Source of the DNA: a virus | Reading direction: 5' to 3' (one strand) | IMG/VR virus record: IMGVR_UViG_3300044631_002537 | Coordinates: 1 to 42,663 of that record | DNA length: 42,663 nucleotides | Shown: positions 24,901 to 31,230 of the stretch, in pieces | Position numbering within the stretch: position 1 is the stretch's first letter | Layout of the letters: every line of letters begins with the position of its first letter | Program-made: the position numbers and the translations under genes | The notes under the pieces: generated by a model | What the model was told of the DNA's origin: nothing | Databases searched by the model: none | Seen by the model: only the letters and a program-made list of their open reading frames with translations

Positions 24901-26817
24901 GATACCGCTCCTTCACAATCAATTGTTGGGGGATTCCCTCAATTGGTCGTACAAGGTTGGGGAGGATCTAAACTTAGAGCTGGAATGTATGATTTCCAAA
25001 ATGGAATGTTCTATGAATATGATGGAGACCAACTTTATGCCGTTAGAAGAGATAGTACAGGTCAGTTAGGGGGGACAATTAGTGTAACTTATAATTCAAA
25101 TGAAATAATTGGATCTGGCACAAGATTTTTACAACAACTGGAAGTTGGAGACCGAATCGTTATACGTGGTCAAAGTTATAAAATAGTTAATATTCCAAAT
25201 AATACTACATTGTATGTTCAACCAGCATACAGAGGAACAACGAATAGCAATGTTATTACATCTAAGACAGTTGATACTAAAACGGCACAAATAAATTGGT
25301 CTATTGATCCTTGCGATGGAACTGGAGAAACTGGTTATGTTCTTGATGTAACTAGAATACAGATGGCATACATGGATTATTCTTGGTATGGCGCTGGAAA
25401 AATACGTTTTGGATTTAAAGATCAAGAAGGTGAAGTTATTTACGTACATCAATATAAGCACAATAACAAAAAAAATGAAGCATTTATGAGATCTGGTAAC
25501 CTTCCTGCAAGGTATGAGATTTTGAATGTTGGAACTCCAGTCTTTGCACCATCACTTGCTCACTGGGGAACAACCGTACAGATGGACGGTAAATTTGAAG
25601 ATGATGATGCTTATCTGTTTACAGCCTCTGCTCCATTTTTGACATTCTCTGGATCTACAGCAACTGGTATTGGAACAGCAGGAAATTATACCTATGTACG
25701 TGCCGATGGTACTACTTCTACTGGAATTACAACATTTACTGCAAGAAATACTTCAAACGTATTTTTTGGTCCAGGAAATGATTATGTAACAATAAACAAT
25801 CATGGACTTAGTACTGGTGCATTAGTTCAGTATATTAATACTGGAGGAACTGTAATTGGCGGACTTACAAGTGCAAATTATTATTATGTCGTAAGAAGAG
25901 ATGGTAATACCTTTAGACTTGCAACTACACTTGTGAATGCACAAGCAAATGCTTATATTGATTTTACTTCAGCAGGAACGGGAACTCATACATTTAGATC
26001 TTCATTTGCATATGCCATAACGCCAACAAATGTTACAGGATTTGGTGAAAGATACATACACAGATTCTTGACTGACGCTAGTGGATTTGCAAGTATAGGA
26101 AACGTTTCTTTTGGTACAGAAATTACTAGTACTGCAATTGCAGCAAAAGGAACTGCATATGTTTATCGTATAATTTCTGCGGGAGGGGGACAAGCATACG
26201 TCGATTTCTTCTTTAGTTCCGCACCGTCTGGACCAACTGCATCTACAAACTTTATTGCAAACCAAACTGCATCTAATATTAGTCATACTTTTGGAGGTGT
26301 AATCCCAGTTCCTGATGTCATTCCATTAATCTCACTTAGACTTGCACCTTCTGTAGATGGTGGAATTACGGGATTATTGGGAGAGAGAGACATTATTAAT
26401 AGAATGCAACTTGCACTTGATTCTCTGGGAGTGTTAACAACACATGACGTTGAAATTCGTCTAATCTTAAATGGTCAAGTTGATAGTGTTACTTGGCAAG
26501 GTCAAGGAATTCCAAGTCTAAGTCAAGTCATTTCTCATAACTCATTTGATATTGTTAGTGGAGGAACTCAAGTATTTTCATTCAGAGCAACTGGAAACCC
26601 TCCAGATTCGACTGGAAGAAGAACTCCAAATGCTTTTACTGCTGATATTTCATCGCTGCTTTCTTTAGGAAATTGTATTCTTGGTGGAGATGGTGTTTAT
26701 CCAAATGGTCCAGATGTTCTTACAATTGCTGCTGCGCCACTAAACACTACTGGTATTACTGTTAATACCCCAATGTCTATTTCAGCAAGATTATCTTGGA
26801 AGGAAAGTCAAGCATAA
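21937..26817 (+). CDS. Very large virion structural protein with HGL/GGLT repeats
   Basis: 1626 residues, beta-rich, Thr/Ser/Asn/Gly-rich. The N-terminus (1-150) is unique (MAKALLHRYTFTP...). The middle contains at least five repeats of about 60-65 residues with the plan HGLxxG..V.Y..GGGTxIGGLT...YYV.....FRL...AxI.FTS.GTGTHTF. Related shorter HG(F/L) steps also occur. The C-terminal 500 residues are non-repetitive, with an RYFRYQSGKG motif near residue 905. Probably a long fibre, whisker or neck protein; its position in the virion is not shown by the sequence. Its stop is followed at once by an early promoter. Confidence 0.75.
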   Translation: MAKALLHRYTFTPSTNTVSIEGNIHRRRLLLITNVTSNKIIYNFADPNLTAISVTFDNDTELTTVVLSADCSAMSTNDSLQILIEEDSVRFRPSPTYTDPVSKFRISEAQTLIDTDFEYGLQSTKWETLELVNNIPGFYSSTGDIALNLTYIKSTSGSKILTVTCIDHGLIVGIPFDVRGLNQSNLDGSYIVESVSGTDIFTFSARNTANSTGTISGAYTYLVPGKFYTGSDIAYDIVTTDGATPSTIAVTTPYPHGFTSGTEFYVVDTLGTQSLEFNASSVEVADTIVTTNTFEPNQYNSNNGTGIRKTDIWDYTSTLSTKFARGGDDVATNAININSHGFTNGQVVLFIVAPNSTAPTGLTANNRYYIVSASTNSFSLSDTSGGAAVSITAATGTGILGFYRGYTALSMTNTTSDAVNWNEDTSVTDINTPLLCVGPTSGTNIMQTLVTTQNPAKLYDESTVVTYYYFQAAGTTSRTLSLASGGGTRINFSATTSTVSENVFVPLIANSSRNTFYIANHGFITDELWTYNNGGGTTISNLTNNTQYYIDVADTNQFGLKTSTVGSRIDITGYGAVGAAHSFQKIVDNPIKNTILIAGHGLSDNLEVVYEVGSGTTIGGLTGGLTYYTRDVTDDRFRLSETQGSAAINITSAGVGIQTFFTTTTGAFDGVYSVSSVGLGTTGFRFTNSNITVPKIEATFNPQSKLYVGGDNFIEIPSHRLSTGTQVLYNNGGGSNIGGLTSGSSYYVIRIAKDGLRLASSFANATAGVAITFSSTGSGTQHTLTSSNLNGENIGVGTIRITADSDLVEGFDTKFNRSFKSGDPIVVGVSSTTVFEGTVYGVLSDTKIQVNGTLPSTSVSNTYFLKPTSIYVKSNSFSVHRPFDGGVEINAGFNADSQIVRQTRRYFRYQSGKGLASQFAINFNPPLDISTISGISTTATAVTRYPHGLTTSQSITIRDAEVTNGPNPYNGQFIVKSVIDSNTFEYYMDTAPSQSIVGGFPQLVVQGWGGSKLRAGMYDFQNGMFYEYDGDQLYAVRRDSTGQLGGTISVTYNSNEIIGSGTRFLQQLEVGDRIVIRGQSYKIVNIPNNTTLYVQPAYRGTTNSNVITSKTVDTKTAQINWSIDPCDGTGETGYVLDVTRIQMAYMDYSWYGAGKIRFGFKDQEGEVIYVHQYKHNNKKNEAFMRSGNLPARYEILNVGTPVFAPSLAHWGTTVQMDGKFEDDDAYLFTASAPFLTFSGSTATGIGTAGNYTYVRADGTTSTGITTFTARNTSNVFFGPGNDYVTINNHGLSTGALVQYINTGGTVIGGLTSANYYYVVRRDGNTFRLATTLVNAQANAYIDFTSAGTGTHTFRSSFAYAITPTNVTGFGERYIHRFLTDASGFASIGNVSFGTEITSTAIAAKGTAYVYRIISAGGGQAYVDFFFSSAPSGPTASTNFIANQTASNISHTFGGVIPVPDVIPLISLRLAPSVDGGITGLLGERDIINRMQLALDSLGVLTTHDVEIRLILNGQVDSVTWQGQGIPSLSQVISHNSFDIVSGGTQVFSFRATGNPPDSTGRRTPNAFTADISSLLSLGNCILGGDGVYPNGPDVLTIAAAPLNTTGITVNTPMSISARLSWKESQA

Positions 26818-26846
26818 TTGACTTTTGATGCGTAAAAGACTATACT
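26818..26846 (+). promoter_or_regulatory. Sigma70 promoter of the glutaredoxin gene cluster
   Basis: TTGACT (26818-26823), 17-nt spacer, TATACT (26841-26846). Placed right behind the last virion gene, it begins the early gene run. Confidence 0.75.
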
Positions 26847-26878
26847 CTAAATATAGGTATATTTCTTTACATAATTTT

Positions 26879-27118
26879 ATGAGATTCACAGTTTATTCTA
26901 AGCAAGGATGCCCCTATTGCCAAAAGATTGCTCAGGTGCTAGAGTTGTCTGACCTTGAGCATAAGATTTATGATCTTCATGATGATTTCACTCCTCAGCA
27001 ATTTTATGCTGAATTTGGAGAGGGATCTACTTTTCCTCAGGTTATTTTGAATGATCAAGAACATCTTGGCGGATGTGTCGATACTATCAAGTACCTTCAA
27101 GAAAATAAAATTATCTAA
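26879..27118 (+). CDS. Glutaredoxin
   Basis: 79 residues from ATG 26879. Upstream ATGs (26825, 26828) are rejected because they lie between the promoter boxes and would add 18 residues absent from the family. The active site is Cys11-Pro-Tyr-Cys14 (SKQGCPYCQK), followed by the cis-proline TFPQVIL and GG(C)-type glutathione-binding end (HLGGCVDTI). It reduces disulfides, most likely those of ribonucleotide reductase, as T4 NrdC does. The next gene begins directly at its stop. Confidence 0.93.
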   Translation: MRFTVYSKQGCPYCQKIAQVLELSDLEHKIYDLHDDFTPQQFYAEFGEGSTFPQVILNDQEHLGGCVDTIKYLQENKII

Positions 27119-27478
27119 ATGAACAGCACTATCCGAGAAGTCTATTTTGATGTAGAAAAGGCTATTGATTTTGCATTCAATGGTCAGTTTGTTTTAAAAT
27201 TTTATGACTATCTCAAGATAAGAGGAACTAAAAGAATTGAAGTTGAGGAATTTATTGTAAGTCCAACAGCTTTAAATATTACAAGTCTTATAACAGACCT
27301 TAGTTCTTACATTGAAGGTGGGGCGGATAATGATCATAAGCAACTTAGAGAAGCATATGGTCATATTCCAAAACCACAAGCAAGAAAAATAAGAGACTAT
27401 CTTCACGGTATCTTAGAGGATGCACAAAGATACAACTATGATAAACGACCAGGAAGACGCAAAAAACAGTCTAAATAG
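27119..27478 (+). CDS. Hypothetical protein with basic C-terminus
   Basis: 119 residues beginning immediately after the glutaredoxin stop (TAAATG). A mixed alpha/beta N-terminal domain (REVYFDVEKAIDFAFNGQF...) is followed by a helix and a strongly basic tail (YDKRPGRRKKQSK) that could touch nucleic acid. No known motif. It probably belongs to the glutaredoxin transcript. The last 41 nt overlap the following gene. Confidence 0.7.
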   Translation: MNSTIREVYFDVEKAIDFAFNGQFVLKFYDYLKIRGTKRIEVEEFIVSPTALNITSLITDLSSYIEGGADNDHKQLREAYGHIPKPQARKIRDYLHGILEDAQRYNYDKRPGRRKKQSK

Positions 27479-27650
27479 TTCAGATCCTCATATCAATAGA
27501 GGATTTGAATTAATGTTACGTCAATATAATAAGGAGGAGGAACCATCAAAGCCGAGAACGTTTCAACTTGCGTTTGGTAAGATGATATCTCTCCTCAAAA
27601 GGGAGATACATTTTCATTTTGAAATTTCTTTTAATATTGTAAAAAAGTAA
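27438..27650 (+). CDS. Small hypothetical protein
   Basis: 70 residues from ATG 27438 (an ATG at 27420 would add six residues). Sequence features: acidic/polar start (INDQEDAKNSLNSSDP), then NRGFELMLRQYNKEEEPS and an amphipathic C-terminus with His/Phe pairs (REIHFHFEISFN). It overlaps the preceding frame by 41 nt. No family is recognised. Confidence 0.55.
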   Translation: MINDQEDAKNSLNSSDPHINRGFELMLRQYNKEEEPSKPRTFQLAFGKMISLLKREIHFHFEISFNIVKK

Positions 27651-27672
27651 CTCTCTTTGTGGAGGTTTAAAA

Positions 27673-27903
27673 ATGTTAGCAGTAACGCTTACCATTACCA
27701 CTTTAATTTCTATCATGTTTTTCTTTGTGGGAGGAATGTTTGGGTGGATGGCAAAACAGCATTTTTATGAAAAAAATTACGTTGCATATACTCATCCAGA
27801 AATGTTTGACGAAAATGGAAATGTAATACCAGATGAAATTTTAGCAGTACGATTTGAGAATGACTATGAGTACAACGAAGACGACGACGAAGAGGAAGAC
27901 TGA
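27673..27903 (+). CDS. Small membrane protein with acidic tail
   Basis: 76 residues: membrane helix at 2-25 (LAVTLTITTLISIMFFFVGGMFGW), then a cytoplasmic domain ending in a long acidic run (NDYEYNEDDDEEED). TGGAGG 7 nt before the ATG is a good ribosome site. The acidic tail could mimic nucleic acid or bind a basic partner, but no role is known. Its end overlaps the following gene by 38 nt. Confidence 0.68.
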   Translation: MLAVTLTITTLISIMFFFVGGMFGWMAKQHFYEKNYVAYTHPEMFDENGNVIPDEILAVRFENDYEYNEDDDEEED

Positions 27904-28456
27904 AACTCCTATTCAAAAACTTCAACCAAATCCATTTCAACACGAGATTTTAGATCTTGTTTCAAAACAAAGATCTAATGCAAAGAAAGTTGAAATTCTA
28001 AAAGAGTACCGAAATGATGGTCTTGTGACTCTTTTAATTTGGAACTTTGATCCTAGTATCACTAGTGCAGTTCCTGAGGGCGCAGTTCCTTATGCAAATG
28101 TAGATGGTCAAACATCTGTTGGTGGAAACTTAACTGATTTGATTGATAGTAAAGCAAAAAATGCTGGATTAAAATCAAATGGATATTATGGCACAGAAGA
28201 ATTTGTAGAAGAAACGTCCAAGACTTCCATTAGAAACGAATGTAAAAACTTTTATATTTTTGTTAATGGTGGTAATAATGAATTGTCTCAGATTCGAAAA
28301 GAGACAATGTTTATTAACATGCTACAAGGACTTCATCCCCTTGAAGCAGAAATTATGTGTCTTGTAAAGGACAAACGATTGACTGATAAATATAAATTAT
28401 CAATTGATAATGTAAAAGAGGCATATCCCGATATCACTTGGGGTGGTCGTTCATGA
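27866..28456 (+). CDS. Conserved T4-like phage protein (DUF6433-like)
   Basis: 196 residues from ATG 27866; an ATG at 27854 would add only MRMT. After a Thr/Lys-rich start, the body has FQHEILDLVSKQRSNAKKVE, LLIWNFDPSITSAVPEGAVPY, FYIFVNGG, ETMFINMLQGLHPLEAE and the end YPDITWGGRS. I associate this pattern with a protein of unknown function common in T4-like cyanophages (DUF6433); that assignment is from memory. The stop overlaps the next ATG (ATGA). Confidence 0.75.
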   Translation: MSTTKTTTKRKTETPIQKLQPNPFQHEILDLVSKQRSNAKKVEILKEYRNDGLVTLLIWNFDPSITSAVPEGAVPYANVDGQTSVGGNLTDLIDSKAKNAGLKSNGYYGTEEFVEETSKTSIRNECKNFYIFVNGGNNELSQIRKETMFINMLQGLHPLEAEIMCLVKDKRLTDKYKLSIDNVKEAYPDITWGGRS

Positions 28457-28788
28457 TATCCGCAGTAGATACGGAGAAAAATATGACAGAATATGGAAAA
28501 GAAGAAAAAAACGTTCTTTCCTCAGATTATGGATGTGAAATTTTACTAGAAAAAACAACTCTAGAAAAAGCAAAAGATACTTCTTTTCCTAACGATGCAT
28601 ATTTGGTTTGGTATACTATCGGAGAAACTGATCATGTTGATTTGACGAGGGGAACAAGGGTTCGAATTTTTGATATGTATTATGATAAGTATGGACCAGG
28701 AGCAATTAAAAAAATTGACTTTGGTTATGGAAGAGTAAGTCCCAAACTTTGGGGATATAAAGCGCCAAATAAAAAGAAAAGAAAATGA
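28453..28788 (+). CDS. Hypothetical protein
   Basis: 111 residues from ATG 28453, chosen because it makes the usual ATGA overlap with the previous stop. Beta-rich core (NDAYLVWYTIGETDHVDLTRGTRVRIFDMYYDKYG) and a very basic end (KAPNKKKRK). It could be a small RNA- or DNA-binding protein, but no family is recognised. It overlaps the next gene by 4 nt, continuing the coupled chain from 27866 to 29006. Confidence 0.7.
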   Translation: MISAVDTEKNMTEYGKEEKNVLSSDYGCEILLEKTTLEKAKDTSFPNDAYLVWYTIGETDHVDLTRGTRVRIFDMYYDKYGPGAIKKIDFGYGRVSPKLWGYKAPNKKKRK

Positions 28789-29006
28789 CTCAAGGATTTG
28801 AAAGTGATAGCAGCAAAGCAAAAGTTACTATCTATACTGATGAAGTTAAAAAACTTTTAAAAAAGTATAAAAAAATTAAAAAATATATGAAGTCTCCCAT
28901 GTACACATTAAAGGTCATGGAAGGAAATGAAAAAATAGTTTCTGAACTTTTAGAAGAAACTGATGAAGAAAATCAACAATCAACTGACGAAAAAATAGAA
29001 GAGTAA
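28785..29006 (+). CDS. Small Lys-rich/acidic two-part hypothetical protein
   Basis: 73 residues: a strongly basic helix (EVKKLLKKYKKIKKYMKSP, 21-39) followed by an acidic tail (ELLEETDEENQQSTDEKIEE). The ATG overlaps the previous stop (ATGA) and the gene ends 1 nt before speD. Function is unknown. Confidence 0.68.
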   Translation: MTQGFESDSSKAKVTIYTDEVKKLLKKYKKIKKYMKSPMYTLKVMEGNEKIVSELLEETDEENQQSTDEKIEE

Positions 29007-29007
29007 G

Positions 29008-29334
29008 ATGGGAAAGCACTACTTGTTAAATCTGTACGGATGTTCATTTGTCCTTTTAGACGATGAACGTTGTCTTATAGATCTACTGGAAAATGCAGCA
29101 GTAGCAAGTGGCGCTACCGTAGTACAAACAATATCTAAAAAATTTGACCCTCAGGGTGTTACCGTACTTTGCTTACTTTCAGAGAGTCATATTAGCATCC
29201 ACACCTGGCCTGAGGATGGTAAGGCAGCTGTGGATGTTTATACTTGTGGAGATTGCAATCCTAAAATTGGTTGTGATATTATCATTCAACAACTTTATGC
29301 TCAGAGTCATACTTTAAGTTATATCGAAAGATAA
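29008..29334 (+). CDS. speD: S-adenosylmethionine decarboxylase proenzyme
   Basis: 108 residues, the short prokaryotic class. Self-cleavage occurs between Glu59 and Ser60 in LSESHISIHTWPE, Ser60 becoming the pyruvoyl group; His65 and Cys80 (VYTCG) are the usual catalytic partners. It makes decarboxylated SAM, the aminopropyl donor for spermidine. In phages, polyamines could balance DNA charge in the capsid or support host metabolism. Last gene of the early run; a weak hairpin (29336-29357) follows. Confidence 0.93.
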   Translation: MGKHYLLNLYGCSFVLLDDERCLIDLLENAAVASGATVVQTISKKFDPQGVTVLCLLSESHISIHTWPEDGKAAVDVYTCGDCNPKIGCDIIIQQLYAQSHTLSYIER

Positions 29335-29361
29335 TATTTGTATCGTAATTTACAAATTTAC

Positions 29362-29390
29362 TTGAATAGATATTGTAATGGGTCTATAAT
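29362..29390 (+). promoter_or_regulatory. Sigma70 promoter of the YRGV micro-protein leader
   Basis: TTGAAT (29362-29367), 17-nt spacer, TATAAT (29385-29390). The expected start near 29397 gives a leader of about 126 nt before ATG 29523. Confidence 0.8.
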
Positions 29391-29403
29391 GACCTTACGT
29401 TCA

Positions 29404-29492
29404 TCCAGGAAACTGGACGCAAGTAGGACGGCGGAACGGAACGTTCATTTGCTATTTGCAAATAGCAAACGCAAACCGCCCGAAGGAACGGG
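29404..29492 (+). ncRNA. Structured 5' leader RNA (candidate cis-regulatory element)
   Basis: Three structural parts: TCCAG-GAAA-CTGGA hairpin with a GNRA tetraloop (29404-29417); a perfect 22-nt palindrome (29448-29469, two 11-nt arms) enclosed by GGCGG (29430-29434) and CCGCC (29476-29480); and CCCG (29479-29482) pairing with CGGG (29489-29492). The last two stems share bases 29479-29480, so they exclude each other. GC content is well above its surroundings. A strong GGAGG (29510-29514) follows 8 nt before the ATG. No known Rfam family could be assigned by eye. Confidence 0.6.
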
Positions 29493-29522
29493 ACTAATCA
29501 TCTCATTCTGGAGGAAATCCTA

Positions 29523-29660
29523 ATGTCTAAAGTAGTATATCGCGGTGTTGAATACGATACGCAAAAGCGTCTTGAGTATCAACAGCAAATGATGCAGCAA
29601 CCTCAACAGTACAACGAAGTTTATCGCGGAGTTAAGTACACTAAGGAGGGTCATAAGTGA
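29523..29660 (+). CDS. YRGV-repeat micro-protein (DUF4278-like)
   Basis: 45 residues with two copies of a Y-R-G-V-x-Y step: VVYRGVEYDTQKR near the start and EVYRGVKYTKEG near the end, joined by a Gln/Met-rich linker (QQQMMQQPQQYN). This two-step pattern recalls the small cyanobacterial DUF4278 family. GGAGG lies 8 nt upstream. It stands behind a strong promoter and structured leader, so it is probably abundant early in infection. Function is unknown. Confidence 0.75.
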   Translation: MSKVVYRGVEYDTQKRLEYQQQMMQQPQQYNEVYRGVKYTKEGHK

Positions 29661-29758
29661 TGAAAAAACTCAACGTACTTCAACTCATCAAAGAGCAGAA
29701 ACAAAAGGAGAATCGTCGTCACCAGGCATCACTTGCACAACTTATTGGAAATAAGTAA
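29660..29758 (+). CDS. Basic helical micro-protein
   Basis: 32 residues (MKKLNVLQLIKEQKQKENRR...), Lys/Gln/Arg-rich and predicted as one amphipathic helix ending in LAQLIGNK. AAGGAGGG 10 nt upstream gives an excellent ribosome site, and the ATG overlaps the previous stop (TGATG). Likely coexpressed with the YRGV protein. Function is unknown. Confidence 0.62.
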   Translation: MKKLNVLQLIKEQKQKENRRHQASLAQLIGNK

Positions 29759-29823
29759 TGCAAGATTACCATTATCACTATGATGATACAGACAAGGACA
29801 ATAGACCAATCGTATTCATCTAG
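29758..29823 (+). CDS. 21-residue acidic/His/Tyr-rich micro-ORF
   Basis: MQDYHYHYDDTDKDNRP plus four residues. It starts on the previous stop (TAATG) and ends 28 nt before the terminator hairpin. The overlap suggests coupling, but the ORF is very short and might be chance. Confidence 0.35.
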   Translation: MQDYHYHYDDTDKDNRPIVFI

Positions 29824-29851
29824 TGCAATGGTTTGAAAAAATATTTAAATC

Positions 29852-29881
29852 AGAGGGGGGATTGACTCCCCCTCTTTTTTT
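29852..29881 (+). terminator. Rho-independent terminator containing a -35 box in its loop
   Basis: AGAGGGGG (29852-29859), 8-nt loop, CCCCCTCT (29868-29875), then a T run to 29881. The loop contains most of TTGACT, the -35 box of the next promoter. Confidence 0.9.
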
Positions 29882-29890
29882 GTGTAGAAT
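29862..29890 (+). promoter_or_regulatory. Sigma70 promoter embedded in the terminator
   Basis: TTGACT (29862-29867) in the terminator loop, exactly 17 nt (the 3' stem and T run), then TAGAAT (29885-29890). The start is expected near 29897, 17 nt before ATG 29914. Confidence 0.68.
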
Positions 29891-29913
29891 ATATTGGGAC
29901 TATTTAATTCAAG

Positions 29914-30081
29914 ATGAATACAAAGAAAGTATTTGAACTAATTGAAGAAATTGAATCAAATCTTAATGCCTTAAAAGAAGAACTCGAAGGTTCTAATCTT
30001 GATTCACTTTATGAGTATGAAGAAATTACTCCCTATGTTGATGATGATGTTGAGTATTATGATCCATCTGAGGAAATCTAA
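29914..30081 (+). CDS. Small acidic hypothetical protein
   Basis: 55 residues: a helical N-terminus with heptads (KKVFELIEEIESNLNALKEELEG) and a Tyr/Asp/Glu-rich tail (YEYEEITPYVDDDVEYYDPSEE). Net charge is strongly negative, so it could mimic DNA, but no evidence goes beyond composition. The stop shares a base with the next ATG (TAATG). Confidence 0.62.
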   Translation: MNTKKVFELIEEIESNLNALKEELEGSNLDSLYEYEEITPYVDDDVEYYDPSEEI

Positions 30082-30269
30082 TGTATGAAGATTTAACTGC
30101 TTTTGAAAGAGCACTTGCTAGGTTTGGAGATAAAGTTCAATATATTGTTGGACTTGAAGTGTCAGATAAGATGTCTCCCGAAGTTGCATATCAAGAGATT
30201 AAGGAAATGATGAAGGAATTGAAAAAACTACGCAAAAAAGAAAGAGAGTATTGGGAGGAAAAAGAATGA
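30081..30269 (+). CDS. Small hypothetical helical protein upstream of thyX
   Basis: 62 residues: MYEDLTAFERALARFGDKVQ, a central MSPEVAYQEIKEMMKELKKL and a charged end (RKKEREYWEEKE). All-helical by composition. The ATG shares a base with the preceding stop and the end overlaps thyX (ATGA), so it is likely translated together with thyX. Function is unknown. Confidence 0.68.
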   Translation: MYEDLTAFERALARFGDKVQYIVGLEVSDKMSPEVAYQEIKEMMKELKKLRKKEREYWEEKE

Positions 30270-30952
30270 ACCAAAGCGTTAAACTTATTTCTGTAACGCC
30301 AGATGCAGAAAAACATATGGCATATTGTGCTCGGGTAAGTAACCCTGCTAATCAGGATAATGAAAAATTTTCTGGACTGCTTAAGTATTGCATTCAGCAT
30401 CAGCACTGGAGTATTTTTGAGCAGGCAACAATGACTCTTGAGATTAATACTACTCGTGGTCTGGCAGCTCAAATTTTGCGCCACCGTTCATTTACATATC
30501 AAGAATTTTCACAGCGGTATGCTGATAGTTCTTTACTGGGAAGCATTCCAGTTCCCGAACTACGTCGCCAAGATACTAAGAATCGCCAGAATAGTATTGA
30601 TGATGTAGATCCATATGTTATTCAAAAATATCAAATTCTAATGCAGCATCATTTTGGTGAAGCAATGAAACTATATCAAGATATGTTGAATGATGGAATT
30701 GCAAAGGAGTGTGCAAGGTTTGTATTGCCCTTAGCAGTGCCCACAAGACTCTACATGACAGGCTCAGTCAGGTCATGGATACATTACATTGATTTGCGTT
30801 CTGGACACGGTACACAGAAGGAACACATGGATATTGCGAATGAAGCAAAGTGTATCTTTACATGCCAATTTCCAGCAGTATCTGAAGCACTTGGATGGTT
30901 CCGTGATGGTTGTTCAGAGTGTGTAGATCCTCCCTCCATTATAATTCAATAA
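30266..30952 (+). CDS. thyX: Flavin-dependent thymidylate synthase
   Basis: 228 residues from ATG 30266 (a TTG at 30251 would add five residues; GGAGG lies 8 nt before the chosen ATG). The ThyX motif RHRxxxxxxxS is at 72-82 (RHRSFTYQEFS), followed by QRYADSS; a later RSWIHYIDLRSGHGTQKE holds further FAD/dUMP-binding residues. It makes dTMP from dUMP using FAD and methylene-tetrahydrofolate, supporting AT-rich phage DNA synthesis. Confidence 0.96.
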   Translation: MNQSVKLISVTPDAEKHMAYCARVSNPANQDNEKFSGLLKYCIQHQHWSIFEQATMTLEINTTRGLAAQILRHRSFTYQEFSQRYADSSLLGSIPVPELRRQDTKNRQNSIDDVDPYVIQKYQILMQHHFGEAMKLYQDMLNDGIAKECARFVLPLAVPTRLYMTGSVRSWIHYIDLRSGHGTQKEHMDIANEAKCIFTCQFPAVSEALGWFRDGCSECVDPPSIIIQ

Positions 30953-30955
30953 ATA
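30948..30955 (+). promoter_or_regulatory. Late promoter box AATAAATA
   Basis: AATAAATA overlaps the thyX stop codon and lies 21 nt before ATG 30977. Confidence 0.5.
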
Positions 30956-30976
30956 GCACATACATCATATAAAATT

Positions 30977-31222
30977 ATGCCTACATATCCTGTTATCAAT
31001 AACAATACTGGCGAGACTCAAGAACTTGTAATGACAGTTGCATCCTATGAACAATGGAGAAAAGATAATCCAGATTGGGACAAAGATTGGTCAAAAGGTT
31101 GTGCCAGTGTTGGTGAAATTGGCGAATGGAAAGATAAATTGATTAAGAAAAATCCTGGTTGGAATGATGTTCTTCATAAGGCATCTCAAGTTCCTGGATC
31201 AAAAGTAAAACCAATTAACTAA
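30977..31222 (+). CDS. Small conserved cyanophage protein, FmdB-like start
   Basis: 81 residues. The start MPTYPVINNNTGETQELVMT is like the beginning of FmdB-type regulatory proteins, but the zinc-binding cysteine pairs are missing (only one Cys, KGCASVGE). A Trp-rich middle (YEQWRKDNPDWDKDWSKG) and PGWNDVLHKASQVPGS follow. Eight bases separate it from phoH. The function is not established. Confidence 0.7.
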   Translation: MPTYPVINNNTGETQELVMTVASYEQWRKDNPDWDKDWSKGCASVGEIGEWKDKLIKKNPGWNDVLHKASQVPGSKVKPIN

Positions 31223-31230
31223 AAAAAAGT

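Noticed and set aside
26825-26878. Upstream start for the glutaredoxin
   Set aside because: It overlaps the promoter boxes at 26818-26846; the family begins at the MRFTVYSKQGCPYC sequence.
29338-29523. 61-codon plus-strand frame from TTG 29338
   Set aside because: It runs through the promoter and palindromic leader, has no ribosome site, and its sequence is unlike a folded protein.
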